Source of the DNA: Gonatopus flavifemur | Taxonomy: Eukaryota > Arthropoda > Insecta > Hymenoptera > Dryinidae | Direction of reading: 5' to 3' | Assembly: GCA_018340375.1 (NCBI GenBank) | Contig: JAFFJZ010000003.1 | Span: 22,692,001 to 22,756,000, forward strand | Length of the DNA: 64,000 nucleotides | Shown here: piece by piece, positions 35,001 through 43,432 of the stretch | How the letters are laid out: each line of letters starts with the position of its first letter | How positions within the stretch are numbered: position 1 is the first letter of the stretch | Notes under the pieces: generated by a model | Database searches by the model: none | The model's input: the letters and a program-made list of their open reading frames with translations, nothing else | What the model was told of the DNA's origin: nothing | Position numbers and translations under genes: made by a program

Positions 35001-36587
35001 AAAAATTGTACGTGACGTATCATGTTTGAAGAACAGATTGAAATCCAATAGATTTTATCGATACTGTTCTTGTTTCTTGTTTTTCTCATTATTTGAGGTT
35101 TGGAGAGAAGCACGAGGAAGGGGATAGGGTGTTCCCTCGAATTCTTGAGACAGGATTACATCTGTTGTTGGGGAGAAGGAGATCATTCGACGATCGGAAT
35201 CCGGGTCAATGAGAAAGAAGTAGCGCGTAGAAATTTATCGTTATGGAGGGCCGACAACGTCTTCGTTGTGTCGTTGGTTTATGGTAATTCGGACAGGTTT
35301 GAGTGAGTAGACCTGTACCGTTACACCTGGTGATGCGTGGAAACAGATGTTAGGATCGCGTATACGTATATACATACTCGCGCATATATCTTGATCCATG
35401 CTAGAGTTTGCGCTTGCAATTATAATATTCCCCTCCACCAATGAAAAACAGTTTGCATAACGGTGCACTATATATTTCAAATTCATTCGTTTGTTCAATT
35501 CAATGATGAAGAAAGTTGGATGGTCTGTATTCTCCACATTTGTAGAGTTGACATTTTTTGTTTATTAAATATACTTGTTGAATGAAACCTTTGGTATCAA
35601 AAATCTGTTCGATTGCCCTATCATCGAAGAATTTCTTGATAGATTTATTTCTATTGACTCGTGTATTATATCTGAAGGAGAAGGTCCCTAAAATATTGTT
35701 ACACTTTGTAGTCCAAATTTGAGATGTATTTGGGAATCTCGTGGGTCTAGGATTTTCGAGGTCATCGATTTTAAATCCAATCTAGGAATTCCAAGATTTC
35801 AAAACTCAATTCAGTATCGAAAGTTTTTAATTGAAATTTCTTCAAAAGTGGAACAGATTTCATCATTTCTCATGCGTAAGAGAACTCTCCGCCAAACGCA
35901 GGCTGTTTCAGCGATCTAAATCTTCAGGCTATCGTGTTTTTTTTTTTGATTATCTAAAGCGGTATAGTTTAATTTTTAGCATTTGAAATTATCATTCTAT
36001 CCAGCAAAACTCCATAGATTCGTATATATCGATATTCCATCCAAGATCCTAATATTTCATGCTGAACACGCTCGATGTTGGACCAAGCGTGGCTGAGTAT
36101 CTACTTTCAACCGAAAAGGGCCTTTTTTTACTTTTTCTAATCTTAATCCTGATTCAGAATTTATTAGGTCCCGAGCAGAACTTGATATAAGATCCTCATC
36201 AAGTCACAACAAGTCTTGATAGGGAGTAAAATAATTTTTTATAGTTTTGAAAAGATGCCCATAGTTTTCCATACCTCCGAAGATACGTTCAAAAATATCA
36301 TAATCCTCATCATCGTCATCGTCGTCATCATCGTCGTCGTCTCCTTCATCTAGGACATCCAGTTCTGGAAGCTCGTCATCGTCGTCGTCGTCGTCGTCAT
36401 CATCGTCCTCCGTAGGTGCTGGGGCAGCGACCGGCGTGGACTGTGCCGGAGCTTGTCTACCGGTAGCCACTGCCGTTTTCTCGACGGAATTTGTAGTCTC
36501 GCTGCCCTTCTCGATCGTCGGCACCGGCGTAGCTAGTGCTCCGATCGTGAAACAATATATCAACGCTAGCGCCGCCACGAACTTCAT
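7873..36587 (-). CDS. Secreted Asp-rich protein with a split group-7-allergen-like domain (6 coding exons)
   Basis: Join of 36275-36587, 31936-32517, 13679-13977, 12282-12539, 10071-10370 and 7873-8019, read on the minus strand. All junctions are GT-AG, phases agree at every join (1, 1, 0, 0, 0) and the total is 1899 nt, giving 632 residues plus TAA. Domain order: signal peptide 1-19 (cleavage after ALA); Pro/Thr/Ala linker; Asp runs at about 61-96; Asp/Glu/Ala/Val-rich region 105-298 with further Asp runs; predicted helix 311-343 ending DPVTVQL; Lys/Ser/Asn/Thr-rich spacer about 344-495; beta-rich segment 496-590 with GLASLQRSGDVSV and FTLGPL; basic C-terminal helix. The helix-DP-(V) start and the GL-x-x-x-x-R-x-GD strand pair match the arrangement of mite group 7 allergens (BPI/LBP-like, related to the takeout/JHBP fold), a family of uncertain function that may bind lipids. 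Extracellular location is inferred from the signal peptide. An extra small exon in the 18-kb intron cannot be excluded. The fold call rests on remembered motifs, not a search. Confidence 0.78.
8279..8543. mobile_element. AGCT-rich MITE, copy 1
   Basis: A 265-bp element, CACGGAAAACAAGGAAGTAG to ATTATTTTTTTCCGTG, with repeated AGCTGTAGCTA-type words in the interior. It aligns end to end, in opposite orientation, with 21290-21587. Confidence 0.8.
8570..8646. mobile_element. Short ATARCAC-ended element with GAATTC core
   Basis: Left GTATAACACGAGAGTTCTG, right (minus strand) CCAGATAGCACATGAATTT. The core has AGAATTCT, TGAATTC words. It follows the MITE at 8279-8543 almost directly. Confidence 0.45.
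9408..9661. mobile_element. CACGGAGAGAAATTTAT hairpin MITE
   Basis: A 254-bp near-symmetrical palindrome. Both arms carry CACGGAGAGAAATTTAT, AAGATTACCATTTTATTCG and ATTCGGAAAAATCAGACAAT, and at the centre AGTTGTGATAGTGAAA-like arms. It lies inside the last intron of the gene. Confidence 0.88.
10071..10370 (-). CDS. Fifth coding exon: beta-rich core of the group-7-like domain
   Basis: The acceptor is ATTTTGACAG|GTC and the donor CCAAAACAG|GTGAGC; 300 nt, phase 0 on both sides. It codes for residues 485-584: VTKKTTRSKPKARATLYGLA, SLQRSGDVSVNLMSNHTTIK, TKFTLGPLVLKVEREFGR, AAKKELRSATATTAEMSGKL, SLKVLNGGAATLHSIRVLQP, KQ. The GL-x-x-L-x-R-x-GDV motif and the alternating beta pattern that follows are the most family-like part of the protein and the basis of the group 7 allergen / BPI-like call. 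The coding frame is clearly more GC-rich than the flanking introns. Confidence 0.82.
10768..11617. repeat. Long imperfect inverted repeat (about 850 bp)
   Basis: Left arm about 10768-10880 and right arm about 11508-11617 align in inverse orientation, sharing ACCAGCGTACCATC, TAAAGAATTT, GAAACAGTCTGA and ATTTTCAGGGT. The interior contains at least one further element (11107-11411) and TTGCTG/AGCAAC-type words. Probably an old foldback transposon in the fourth intron of the gene. Confidence 0.7.
11107..11411. mobile_element. CCATACAGCACC element nested in a longer inverted repeat
   Basis: Ends CCATACAGCACC and (minus strand) CCCCATACAGCACC. The interior is rich in GAGACATT / AATGTCTC and ATTCTCGAAA-type words. 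Belongs to the CCC-n-ARCACA end group. Confidence 0.6.
11614..11720. mobile_element. CCCTAGTAACACA element with AACGTTCT core
   Basis: About 107 bp, CCCTAGTAACACACAATC to TTGGTGTGACTTGGC. The core is made of AACGTTCTGAGAATGTTTG-like words in both orientations. Confidence 0.55.
11937..12088. repeat. Hairpin with GGCGGACAAAAACAGTAC arms
   Basis: Two arms of about 50 bp share ATTGTTGAATAAKGCGGAC and CAGTACTTTTGTAAAAT, separated by about 50 bp of unrelated sequence. It lies in the fourth intron next to coding exon 4. Confidence 0.75.
12282..12539 (-). CDS. Fourth coding exon: Ser/Thr/Asn/Lys-rich spacer
   Basis: The acceptor is TTTGTGTTGCAG|TTG and the donor AATAAG|GTATAT; 258 nt, phase 0 on both sides. 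It codes for residues 399-484: LQKTPSTENSLMSNIVDDKK, a Ser/Thr/Val stretch, then SHKKSNKNRKRTKNRTK and an Asn/Thr/Lys tail. No recognised fold. It sits between the two halves of the group-7-like domain and, being phase 0 at both ends, could be skipped without a frameshift. Confidence 0.75.
12540..13678 (-). other. Intron between coding exons 3 and 4
   Basis: A 1139-bp AT-rich intron. At 13318-13383 it carries the right half of the MITE found complete at 6482-6733 (shared AAATATTTATTTCGC and an AATAAACTCTCCTCTCA-like end). Nothing else recognisable. Confidence 0.65.
13679..13977 (-). CDS. Third coding exon: first helix of the group-7-like domain and basic linker
   Basis: The acceptor is TTTAATTCAG|GC and the donor AACAAG|GTGAGT (phase 0). 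It codes for residues 299-398. After RAMETIPSQHVPA comes an amphipathic stretch, IYVAKYNRFVDNILERINGI, ending with YDPVTVQL; helix plus Asp-Pro is how group 7 allergens begin after their signal peptide. The rest is low-complexity: Ser run, KGKKKNKSKRRK and a Ser/Lys/Gly/Asn tail. If transcription started here the ATG at 13972 could initiate, but the product would lack a signal peptide, which argues for splicing to the upstream exons. Confidence 0.78.
16857..17608. mobile_element. hAT-family DNA transposon remnant with 8-bp target duplication
   Basis: A 752-bp element. Its terminal inverted repeats are TAGACATCGGATTATATGCA on the left and CAGACATCGGATTATATGCA on the right (minus strand). It is flanked on both sides by the 8-bp direct repeat ATTATAAG (16849-16856 and 17609-17616). 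YAG-type ends and an 8-bp duplication are hallmarks of hAT elements, and the interior codes for a hAT-like C-terminal transposase segment. The right arm also contains GTGCATATTTTGGC, echoed near the left end. It is internally deleted and could have moved only with help from a full-length relative. Confidence 0.88.
17143..17445 (+). pseudogene. hAT transposase C-terminal fragment (dimerisation region)
   Basis: The open frame contains SVDVDRSFSAYKLILNDKR followed by HKFQIENFERYIVVYF. SVDVERSFS-x-YK-x-x-L-x-DKR is the conserved C-terminal block of one group of hAT transposases. About 100 residues remain of a protein normally several hundred residues long; the catalytic core is absent. It lies entirely inside the 16857-17608 element and agrees with its 8-bp duplication. 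Confidence 0.75.
20778..20856. repeat. CGAGTAGAAAAATTTTCAAAATT hairpin
   Basis: A small inverted repeat with arms CGAG-n-GAAAAATTTTCAAAATT. Similar hairpins occur at 52348-52432, and half-copies near 59079 and 61862 (CCCGAGTGGGAAAATT). Confidence 0.55.
21290..21587. mobile_element. AGCT-rich MITE, copy 2 (opposite orientation)
   Basis: Starts CACGGAAAAAAATAATTAGC. Read on the minus strand it follows copy 1 throughout, sharing AATCGTAGTTGT, CTGCACAGGTTTT, GGTTGATATT and CCAAATAATTGAG. Its CCGTG end is mutated to CCAATG. Confidence 0.8.
22181..22339. mobile_element. CACTGAGAGAAATTTATAG hairpin MITE
   Basis: A 159-bp inverted repeat; arms CACTGAGAGAAATTTATAGT and (minus strand) CACGGAAAGAAATTCATAGT, continuing with AATTTAC-ATGG. 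Confidence 0.75.
23112..23370. mobile_element. CACCGAGAAAAATT hairpin MITE
   Basis: A 259-bp inverted repeat. Left CACCGAGAAAAATTTGTAGC, right (minus strand) CACTGAGGAAAATATATGGG. The inner arms share GGCAGTTTTGGGACACATGA exactly. Confidence 0.82.
24319..24329. promoter_or_regulatory. Palindromic kappaB-like site (GGGGATTCCCC)
   Basis: An 11-bp match to the Rel/NF-kappaB consensus in a GC-richer patch of the third intron. Chance occurrence cannot be excluded. Confidence 0.25.
24676..24935. mobile_element. CACTGAAAACAAATT hairpin MITE
   Basis: A 260-bp element with ends CACTGAAAACAAATTTTC and (minus strand) CACTGGAAAAAACTTTC. The interior is symmetrical around ATCATAACCGGTTAATTTGA, with ATTCATTCGAATCAAAT on both sides. 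Confidence 0.65.
26459..26666. mobile_element. CACGGAAAAAAATGA hairpin MITE
   Basis: A 208-bp inverted repeat; the arms share CCGGTTA-TATATGGACAGCAAG. Directly to its left, TTTTTCTCCGTG is the right end of another element, so two MITE ends abut at 26458/26459. Confidence 0.78.
28056..28262. mobile_element. AGCT-rich MITE, diverged relative
   Basis: CACGGAAACAAATGA to ATTTTTTTCCGTG, about 207 bp, with AGCTAAATTTGAGCTA and AGCTAATCTTTAGG-type words like those of the two AGCT-rich elements. Confidence 0.6.
29141..29160 (+). repeat. (TAA)n microsatellite
   Basis: Seven near-perfect TAA units. Confidence 0.85.
29604..29611. promoter_or_regulatory. Palindromic CRE-like site (TGACGTCA)
   Basis: A perfect 8-bp cAMP-response-element-type palindrome, preceded by GTGACG and AACGTT words, in the motif-rich part of the long third intron. 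Function is unproven. Confidence 0.3.
29767..29782 (+). repeat. Poly(T) tract
   Basis: Sixteen-base T run. Confidence 0.8.
30438..30668. mobile_element. CACGGAAAAAAATGTG hairpin MITE
   Basis: A 231-bp inverted repeat. Both arms contain TAAAATACGGCACTATTAGA followed by ATTTCT-GTAATATTTA; the centre is ACTGCCGCAGTAG. Confidence 0.82.
31817..31936 (-). CDS. Possible alternative basic C-terminus if the 31936 donor is not used
   Basis: Beyond the GTGAGT donor the reading frame continues for 39 codons to a TGA at 31817-31819. The extension is strongly basic and His/Ser-rich (ELKGKNKKHPNG, then RKHSHHKSSHRR). Intron retention or a missed donor would give a secreted acidic protein of about 337 residues with a basic tail and no group-7-like domain. 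Against this, the donor is near-consensus and phase-matched to the downstream exon, so the extension may be ordinary intron sequence. Only transcript data can decide. Confidence 0.3.
   Translation of the reverse strand, partial: RELKGKNKKHPNGRKHSHHKSSHRRDKKSQKSIISSNRV
31936..32517 (-). CDS. Second coding exon: acidic Asp/Glu/Ala-rich region
   Basis: The acceptor is TTTTTTCCAG|TC. The first two bases complete Val105 with the G carried from the previous exon. The exon codes for residues 105-298: Asp run, KPQIVEKPQVPAAPVTPVAA-type Pro/Ala/Val linker, Glu/Ala/Asp-rich middle, then two long Asp blocks (about 233-247 and 257-285, the second broken by single Glu residues) and AGDIVSDTIARNA. Asp codons mix GAC and GAT, so this is not a pure triplet expansion. 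The donor is the perfect GCAC|GTGAGT; its one carried base makes CGC (Arg) with the next exon. Reading past the donor stays open for 39 more codons (see separate entry). Acidic runs of this kind often bind calcium or basic partners, but that is inference only. Confidence 0.8.
32593..32975. mobile_element. CACGGAGAAAAATGC inverted-repeat element
   Basis: The arms share GAATTTTATTTG-like and TTTGAACTTTCC / GGAAGTTCAAA sequences. The right part recurs at 23400-23560 (CAAGTATTGATAATTT, AAATTCAACAAAAATGTG). Confidence 0.5.
32992..33408. mobile_element. Nested hairpins, outer element CACGGAAGAAAG
   Basis: The outer arms, CACGGAAGAAAGAAAATGAAG with GCGTCGCTT-GAA and the inverted counterpart near 33340-33408, enclose a second hairpin starting CACAGAAAAAAGTGG at 33070 (arms AATTGTTATTTGAATAGGT) and a third at 33258-33345 (arms ACAAAATATATTGTCAAAT). 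Confidence 0.6.
33766..33996. mobile_element. CCCGAG-ended element, uninterrupted copy
   Basis: A 231-bp element starting CCCGAGTCGAAAAATTGTAA and ending CTTCGAGCCGGG. It is the intact counterpart of 50497-51395: at the insertion point it reads GAGAATTTTGAAAGCC where the other copy carries the 665-bp TTAA-flanked insert. Confidence 0.7.
34252..34500. mobile_element. GTGGTAAAATT MITE, copy 1
   Basis: About 249 bp, ending in TTTTTTTCTCAGTG. Arms share TTCGAGCTACCACAATTT and its inverse AAATTGTGGTACCTCGAA; centre CGGGGAATGTGAGATT. It aligns over its length with 43433-43682 in the same orientation. Confidence 0.82.
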
Positions 36588-36591
36588 GGCT
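36275..36591 (-). CDS. First coding exon: signal peptide and two Asp runs
   Basis: The exon begins at a TTTTATATAG acceptor, then AGCC and the ATG at 36587 (purine at -3), so almost no 5' UTR lies in this exon. It codes for residues 1-104: a hydrophobic signal peptide MKFVAALALIYCFTIGALA, a Thr/Pro/Ala/Glu linker, 11 Asp, ELPELDVLDEG, 11 Asp, then EDYDIFERIFG. The donor is GGAG|GTATGG, leaving one base (G) to complete a Val codon with the next exon. An in-frame ATG at 36623 exists, but using it would put the acceptor tract inside the protein and blur the signal peptide, so I prefer the ATG at 36587. Confidence 0.8.
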
Positions 36592-39500
36592 CTATATAAA
36601 ATCAACAAAAAACAAAATTTCATTAAAATTCAATTTTCTTCCTTTACAAATATACATTCAATTCTTGATGAATTAGCTTTCGGTGTATGTTCATAAAATA
36701 ACGGTATATTCCTTTATCGTTGTCCTTAAATGCTGAAATATCTTTTGAAAGGAACAATAAGAATAACGATGTATGAATCTGGAGATTCAGAAGACAGTTG
36801 GTCGTAGTTCACACGTTTTAAAAGAAAACGAGGAGGCGAATTCCGTATTTCGTGAGAATTTCAGGAATAACGATTATAATATTGGAGATTACAATTGAAG
36901 GTGATTTATAAGGTAATGATGATGATAAATAAAATTCTTCAACGGGTAAAGAAAATCCGAAAATTATATTATGCGGTTTGAGTTCACGTTTAGTTCCGAT
37001 ACTAGCCGAGGCCTCATCAGCCTCTCATCAGGCTCTAAAATAAGACTTAGGGGATAGCTGAGTAATAACAAAATGTGAGATCACGTGACGTGTGAGTACG
37101 ATCGTTTTTTTTCTGCTCTCTCGCTTTCGCTGTATTTTCTAATTATTTTGTTACTTTGAGACTTCCAGGCTTTGTCAGTGAGTTTTTCTGCTCAGTCATG
37201 AGAAATCGAACAGTGATCCACTGATTTATCCTTTCACGATAATGGAGAACTCAAGTTCAATCATCGTACTCTCTCGGCTGAGGTCCTTTGTACAACGGAC
37301 CTCTTCTACCTGCCACTTTAAACGGGAATAACAAAATGTTAACATCTTTTTCCGCAAATGATTTTAAATTCAAGTTCCAATATCTGTGCTTACGAGAACA
37401 GAATTGTAATTCAATTATAATTTTCATTAGTTTTGCATCAAAGTCTGTAATTTTGTGTGGTGCACTTTTGCTTCAAGGTGTCTTCAATTTAAGTTAAATA
37501 ACAGTAAGAAAGATGAGATATTTCACGGAGAAATTTGTCTCAATAAAGCGTCGAGAATCGATGACGATAATGATAGTTGATGGAGTCTGGAAATTACGTT
37601 GACATTCGTTCGAAGAGAATGCAGGAGAAATAAAAAGAAAATAAAGATAAGAATCAAGTTTGGAACTATTTCAGCATCTTCAGTCTCTCCATTGGAAGAC
37701 GCCCTAGTTCTTGAGATGGTCTGAGTATAAATGTCATTACTACTTGCTTTTCGTTACCGCGCGAGACTCGAAAGATTTTTTAATAATTTAAATTGTTCAA
37801 TTTGTTCAATGATTCAACCTAATGATTTCAAATTGATGCATTTTCGTCAAGAAGTTCAATTAAATGGACTTATTTTCGAAACGAAGATTTATTCACACTC
37901 ATTCATTTATTGTTACATTTTACTATATTTTATTATTCGCGATAAACTTTCGAAGAGTTGTTTATGCGTCAAATCTTGGAAAAATCTTTCCAGCTTATCT
38001 TTATTCGGGATTGAAATAACCCAATCAGTTTATAAATTTCAAATTTTCTATCAGATTCTGATTAGAATCACTCAATGAGATTAATTTTGAAGAGGTTCCA
38101 ACAGGAATACCAAGTTAGATGATTAAATTATAAGTTGTCAGACTTGATTAGGGCTAGTTACGAAAAGAAATTATGAATTTTATTTTTGATGAGATAAAAA
38201 TTGTATAAAATTTTGTTGACATATCTTACTTATAAAATCTAAATGAATTTCATAAATTTATAGAATCTACGGACAAACCTTGCATATGAGGTATCAATCC
38301 GAGAAATATCCTTTTTTTTTACCTTGAAATTTGTTATATTTATGTATACGACGTCTGAGGGTACAAAACAACTCTCAATTACTTCAACAATTGTTCTGAA
38401 GTTTTAAAACTGCTCTTAATAACGTAGAATATATTTTCTAATACGCAATTTCTTAATACCCACACTGAAATATTAATATCGAATTAAATCTTTGTGATAT
38501 AAATAATCAGTATATTGATTAATTTCCTATCTTAAGCCAACTTTATTGTTATCTTTCAATTCTAAGGAATCTGACACTACCGTTCGGTTATCTAATCAAT
38601 AGTGAGCCAATTATCATTCCATCGAATCACAGATTGCCCGGTATAAATGAAGTATCGAATAATTTAAACAAATTATTATCATCTCGAGGAAGAAATTGAG
38701 GGAAAATTACTTCGTGGAATTTGGAAACACAAAAGAAAGAAAGAAATGAGGAAAGATGTGATAATATAATTTTAATAGACTCTCAATTTTCTCTTAAAGC
38801 AGGAAAAAAACGGTACCCTTCGATTCTCTCAAGATCTTGGGAGTGAATGTGATGCGTTTACGATGCACGTGATGAAACGAGTTTCTCACGACTTTGTATT
38901 TTCTTCCGTTACAGTTCAGGAGTTGCTGGTGTCAGTTCTGTAATAATGATAGAGTCCTATACGAGTGACGATAATTATCCTCTTTGGTAAAGACTGCGTG
39001 AAGAATATATATTGGAAGTAAAATATTTTAAAAAAGGACCGCAGTGTTGTTCATACTTGGTATTTATTGCAGTCATTTTAGCGTTGCGTCGAAGAGAAGA
39101 AAGGAGCTTTAAAATTCTATCGAAATCTGTGAAAATCAATATTATATAGAGAGAGAAAAGATCCACTACTGTCACGGTAGAATCTAATTTTGTTGTGTAC
39201 CATTTGCTGAGCAATTTCATTAGTCGTGACGGTGCAAGGAGAAAAAAAATTTGCTGACGTAACAAACCGAGGTATTATATACAGAATAACGAATCTTTTT
39301 GCTAACTTAGCAAAATGATTACTGTTTCTTTTTCCCCCGTGTGAATTTTTAGGTGTTACAGTCAAAAAATTTGACTACAACAGCGAAATTTGTTTACCAT
39401 GTCATATAAAAAATAACTGAAATTCAGCTTCATTTGCAAATAATTCGCAACTGCAGCTTATTAAATCGCTGAAACACACAAGTATTTCGCCATGGTGAGC

Positions 39501-41735
39501 TAGCATTTTGCTGAGCTAGCAAAAAATTCGTTGCTCTAGCAAAAACTAAATTTCGTTGTTACTACAACTTTCTTTTTCCTCCACGTACTTTTCGAGAAAT
39601 AAGGGATTCATGTCTAAAAAACTTCATATATCTGCTTGAAAAGGAATAAAAAGGTGCCAATGTGGATATTTCCAAATCTACTAAGTTCCCTTGAAATTTT
39701 TAATAAAGTAGAACACTACAAGCATGAAATTCTCAAGATTTTGTCAGAATCATTCTAAAATATACAAGTTTTACTTTCTTCAGGAAAAAATTTCAATTCC
39801 TCTAGTTAGATGTGTTCGCTATTCTGTTTATAATGCTCAGAATTCAGCTAACTCGGCAAATAATTGCCAGCTCCGGCTAAAAATTGGCTGACGTAGCAAA
39901 TTATTTGTTGCACTAGCAAAAACTTTACGCGCAATGAAAATATAAAATTTCCCAACGATAATTTCGTGAATCTTGTTTGAAGATATAACATAACTGAATC
40001 CTCTCATCAATAAGAAATATGGTAATATTTTCTTGCATAAGAATTTGTGAATTGTTCATTAAACTTGTTGTTGTGCTTGTGTTTCATTGAAAGAATTCAT
40101 ATGAAATGAAGTATAAAAAATAATGACTTTGCGTGAAGCCTGAAGGTAATTCAGTTGACAATGAATACATATTCAACCATTTGTGCCTCTCATAGTCTGT
40201 TGAAAATTAGCTTCTTCATCTACGTAAATAAAAATACAATTAAAATTGCGTAGAGACTCGAAGAAAAATACAAAGAAACATGAACATATTTTAATGCTTT
40301 GTTGTTTTTGCCTTTCATTATTCTTTACGATTTGAATTGAAAAAGGAAAACTGAATCGTTAAAGTACTGTGTAAAAAACGCGGTTGATTTAGCGGAGAAT
40401 TCTTTGGTAATTCAGGCACTGATTAATCCGAAGAAAAATTCGAGAAGAATATCGGAATTTTGATTACCATTGAAAACAAACTTGTGGCGATTTCAACTAA
40501 ATTGGAATAGATTTAATGGAAGTTGCAATACTTTATATCCCAAAACTGTCCCTATTTCAAATTTCATTCCATACTTTGAAAAAGTGACAAGCAATTATAT
40601 AACGTAAAATGCGATAAATCAAAAGAAAAAAAAAAGGTATCAAAAATCATTTGGAAAAAGAATTTGTTAATATTTGCATAGCTAGAAATCAGCTATGAGA
40701 GATATTATTTATCTCTCACAACTACTCACTCAATTGTAACAGTGAGAGATGTAGCTGCTACAGTAAATGGGTTAACAACAAAGTGTAAACAAACAAATAC
40801 ATTAGTTAGAAATTCAGCATTTTAGTTTGATATTTATATCCAAATTCGTATTTTAAAAAATAATATCGAAATTTCTTTTTGAAAGTAACAACGACATTTC
40901 TTACGATTAAGAAATTTTTCTCCAACCAGATTGGGGTACACGTCGAAGAAAATAATGTTCATTTTAAGAAACTATATTGTTTCTTTATTTCTGTGTAGGT
41001 TCTCTATTTTGAAAAAGTTGATATAAAAGTTTTCTTCACACTTGAATGATTCATCAATTCTACTTCAGAAAAATTCACGAAATCCTGCCTTTCCAATTGT
41101 TATAGGCACCTTAAAGAATGTACTTTGAAATTTTAAGCTACTAACACTAGAGTATTTTGTTATTTGATCACCGATTTGTTTCAATAAACGATTTAAACTC
41201 CAGCAACATCTCATTTTAAGAATCTCGTAATTAAAAAATCCCTCGCTAGACGGAACGAGGCTTGCTTTTATGTAAATTCGGCACTCGTCTCGGATCTTCC
41301 GATTTCAAACTTCGAGTTTTGATCAACATCATAAGATTGGAAAATATTGAATTTAGAATAAATATAACGACGTCAGAGATTTTTATCCATCATGGGACAT
41401 TCGCTGTTTTGAGTTTGCATGCAAAAAGGATGGTTTCAAATGTTAAGGGAATATTAGTATCCCAGCGTTAGTCTTTCTTTGAGTAAAAATATAACGAAGC
41501 TACACAAGGTTTGAAAAAAAGCCTACCTTGCTGAAAATTGACCCTAGCGATTCCTGGGACAAAAACCGAGTAGAACCGGGCAGATCAGGACAATTTCTTG
41601 CCCGGATTTGCCTGTCATCTTCAGCAGAGGAATGAAGCGCCAAACGATGAAGAGTGGCAATTGATAAATGAAATTTTGCTAATAATGCAAAATCGAAATT
41701 CAAAATATCATTAATCATAGAAAATGTGTACGTGA

Positions 41736-42105
41736 CGCACAGAGAAAAATGGAACTCGGAAATATAATAATTTTTGTAAAAATCTAAGACTTTTTCTTAG
41801 TTTTTCAATAGACCAGAAACGATGAAGTATAGAAAATGGATTTTCATATGAAGACAGGAAAGATTACGAATACTGTACAAAAAGTAGGAGTCACGATTGA
41901 AATTTACAATATTCTATAAAGTATCTAGTAAAATTCAACTGTTCAGCAGTCTGAATTTCAATCGCGTTTGTTACTTTTCACTTCCTATTCATAATCTATC
42001 ATAGTTTGGGATAAAAATCCATTTGCCAAATCCCACGGTTTCAGGTGTATTGAAAAATGGAAAAAAAGGTCTCAAATTTTTATAAAAATTATGATCCATA
42101 TATGG
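41736..42105. mobile_element. CACAGAGAAAAATGG inverted-repeat element
   Basis: Left CACAGAGAAAAATGGAACTC. The inverted right arm includes TTTTTCAATA / TATTGAAAAA and ATGGATTTT / AAAATCCAT around a centre with AGTAGGAGTCACGATTGA-like arms. The right boundary is approximate. Confidence 0.4.
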
Positions 42106-42218
42106 GCCATATCAACCCCTTTTTTCGAGCTAAAATGTTCTTTTAGGTTGTCCAAACGGACCTGGTGTAAACGTATTTCAACAGTGCCGCACAAAAAACT
42201 GATCGGTCGCAATTCCTG

Positions 42219-42364
42219 CACGGCAAAAAAATAATCCACCATGGAAGCTGCGAATTAATTGTGATAGCTGTTTCGTACTATAAAAGCTAGATTCAAGCTC
42301 TTATAGCAATCAATTCTATTCTAATCAAGCTATTCAAATATCGATCACAATATTTTTTTCTGTG
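42219..42364. mobile_element. Short CACGGCAAAAAAATAAT hairpin MITE
   Basis: A 146-bp element with inverted ends CACGGCAAAAAAATAATCC and (minus strand) CACAGAAAAAAATATTGTG. The interior has AAGCTG/AGCTT words. Confidence 0.5.
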
Positions 42365-43432
42365 CGATTGAAAAAACCCTATGAATTACAATTAGTTCCT
42401 GCTGAACTTGCAAATTTTCCATTCAAGTCCAAGGAGTATGAATTTGTTACGATTGGGATGCCGTACGTTTAATCGGAATAAATGAGATCTTCTAATCAGA
42501 GACACGTCTGCACCAGGTCCATTTGGCGAACCGATATTAATATTTTAACGAGGGATACACGTCGTTCGTCATTTTCACGAAGGGAGTATTTTCGTTATAT
42601 CAATCCTCAATTGACTTTTCAACAGCTACTTTTTTTTCATCCCGAACACAATATTCTACACAGAAAGACCAAGGTTTTTGATGTTTCGAAAAATATAATA
42701 TGAAAAAAATGTCGGTGAACTCATCGAAATTACGGAAAAAATAATTGAATGAAACGAACCTTTTGGAGTATATTCGTGTATGTTCCAAGTTGATAAAAAA
42801 AGTTTTTTCCAATGAGAAATAATGAGGGAAAGTGCGTTTTCTTCATTTTTCAGTTTTACAACCATTATTAACTGGTGGGAGTGATTGCAAAAAAACTAGA
42901 CATCCGATTGAAATGAACCAAAGCTTGTTATCTTCAGTTTCATATCCTCTTCTATTTGAACTTGAGAAGTTTATGGAAAATTATGTCTAAGCAATGTTTA
43001 TAGCAAATTTAAGTGATTATTCTTCCTCCAAAAAGAACTGTTTTTTTTTTCAAACCCCGAGTAAATTTTGAATTCCACGATTTCTTCTGGGCTTTCTTGG
43101 ACCTGTATCTTTCCCACCGATAGAAGACTTGAATTGCGAGGTGATTCTTACATATATGATCTTTTCACGCTGGAAAAAATTTGTTTATTTACTTGAAAAA
43201 TATATGAAAACACCTTGAAAAGTTCGTTGGATAAAATTATTGTTTTGGTACCTAAAAGAATTCTCAAACAAACCCTATTTTGAGGTCTCCTAAAGCAGGA
43301 TCCCTCCTTAATTGTTAGGGACCACTGGTGCGTACAATGGAGTTACATATTCTGTATAAATACATAGGCACTTTCAAGTAGAGTCAACACTAACAGCATG
43401 CACGCAGGTACATTGAATGAAGAAGGATAGTA

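Larger units (their letters stand above)
32518..36274 (-). other. Intron between coding exons 1 and 2
   Basis: A 3757-bp intron. It contains a MITE at about 32593-32975, a nested hairpin cluster at 32992-33408, the 231-bp element 33766-33996 (empty-site relative of the one at 50.5 kb) and a MITE at 34252-34500. At 35100-35420 there is a GC-richer stretch of unknown role. Confidence 0.65.
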
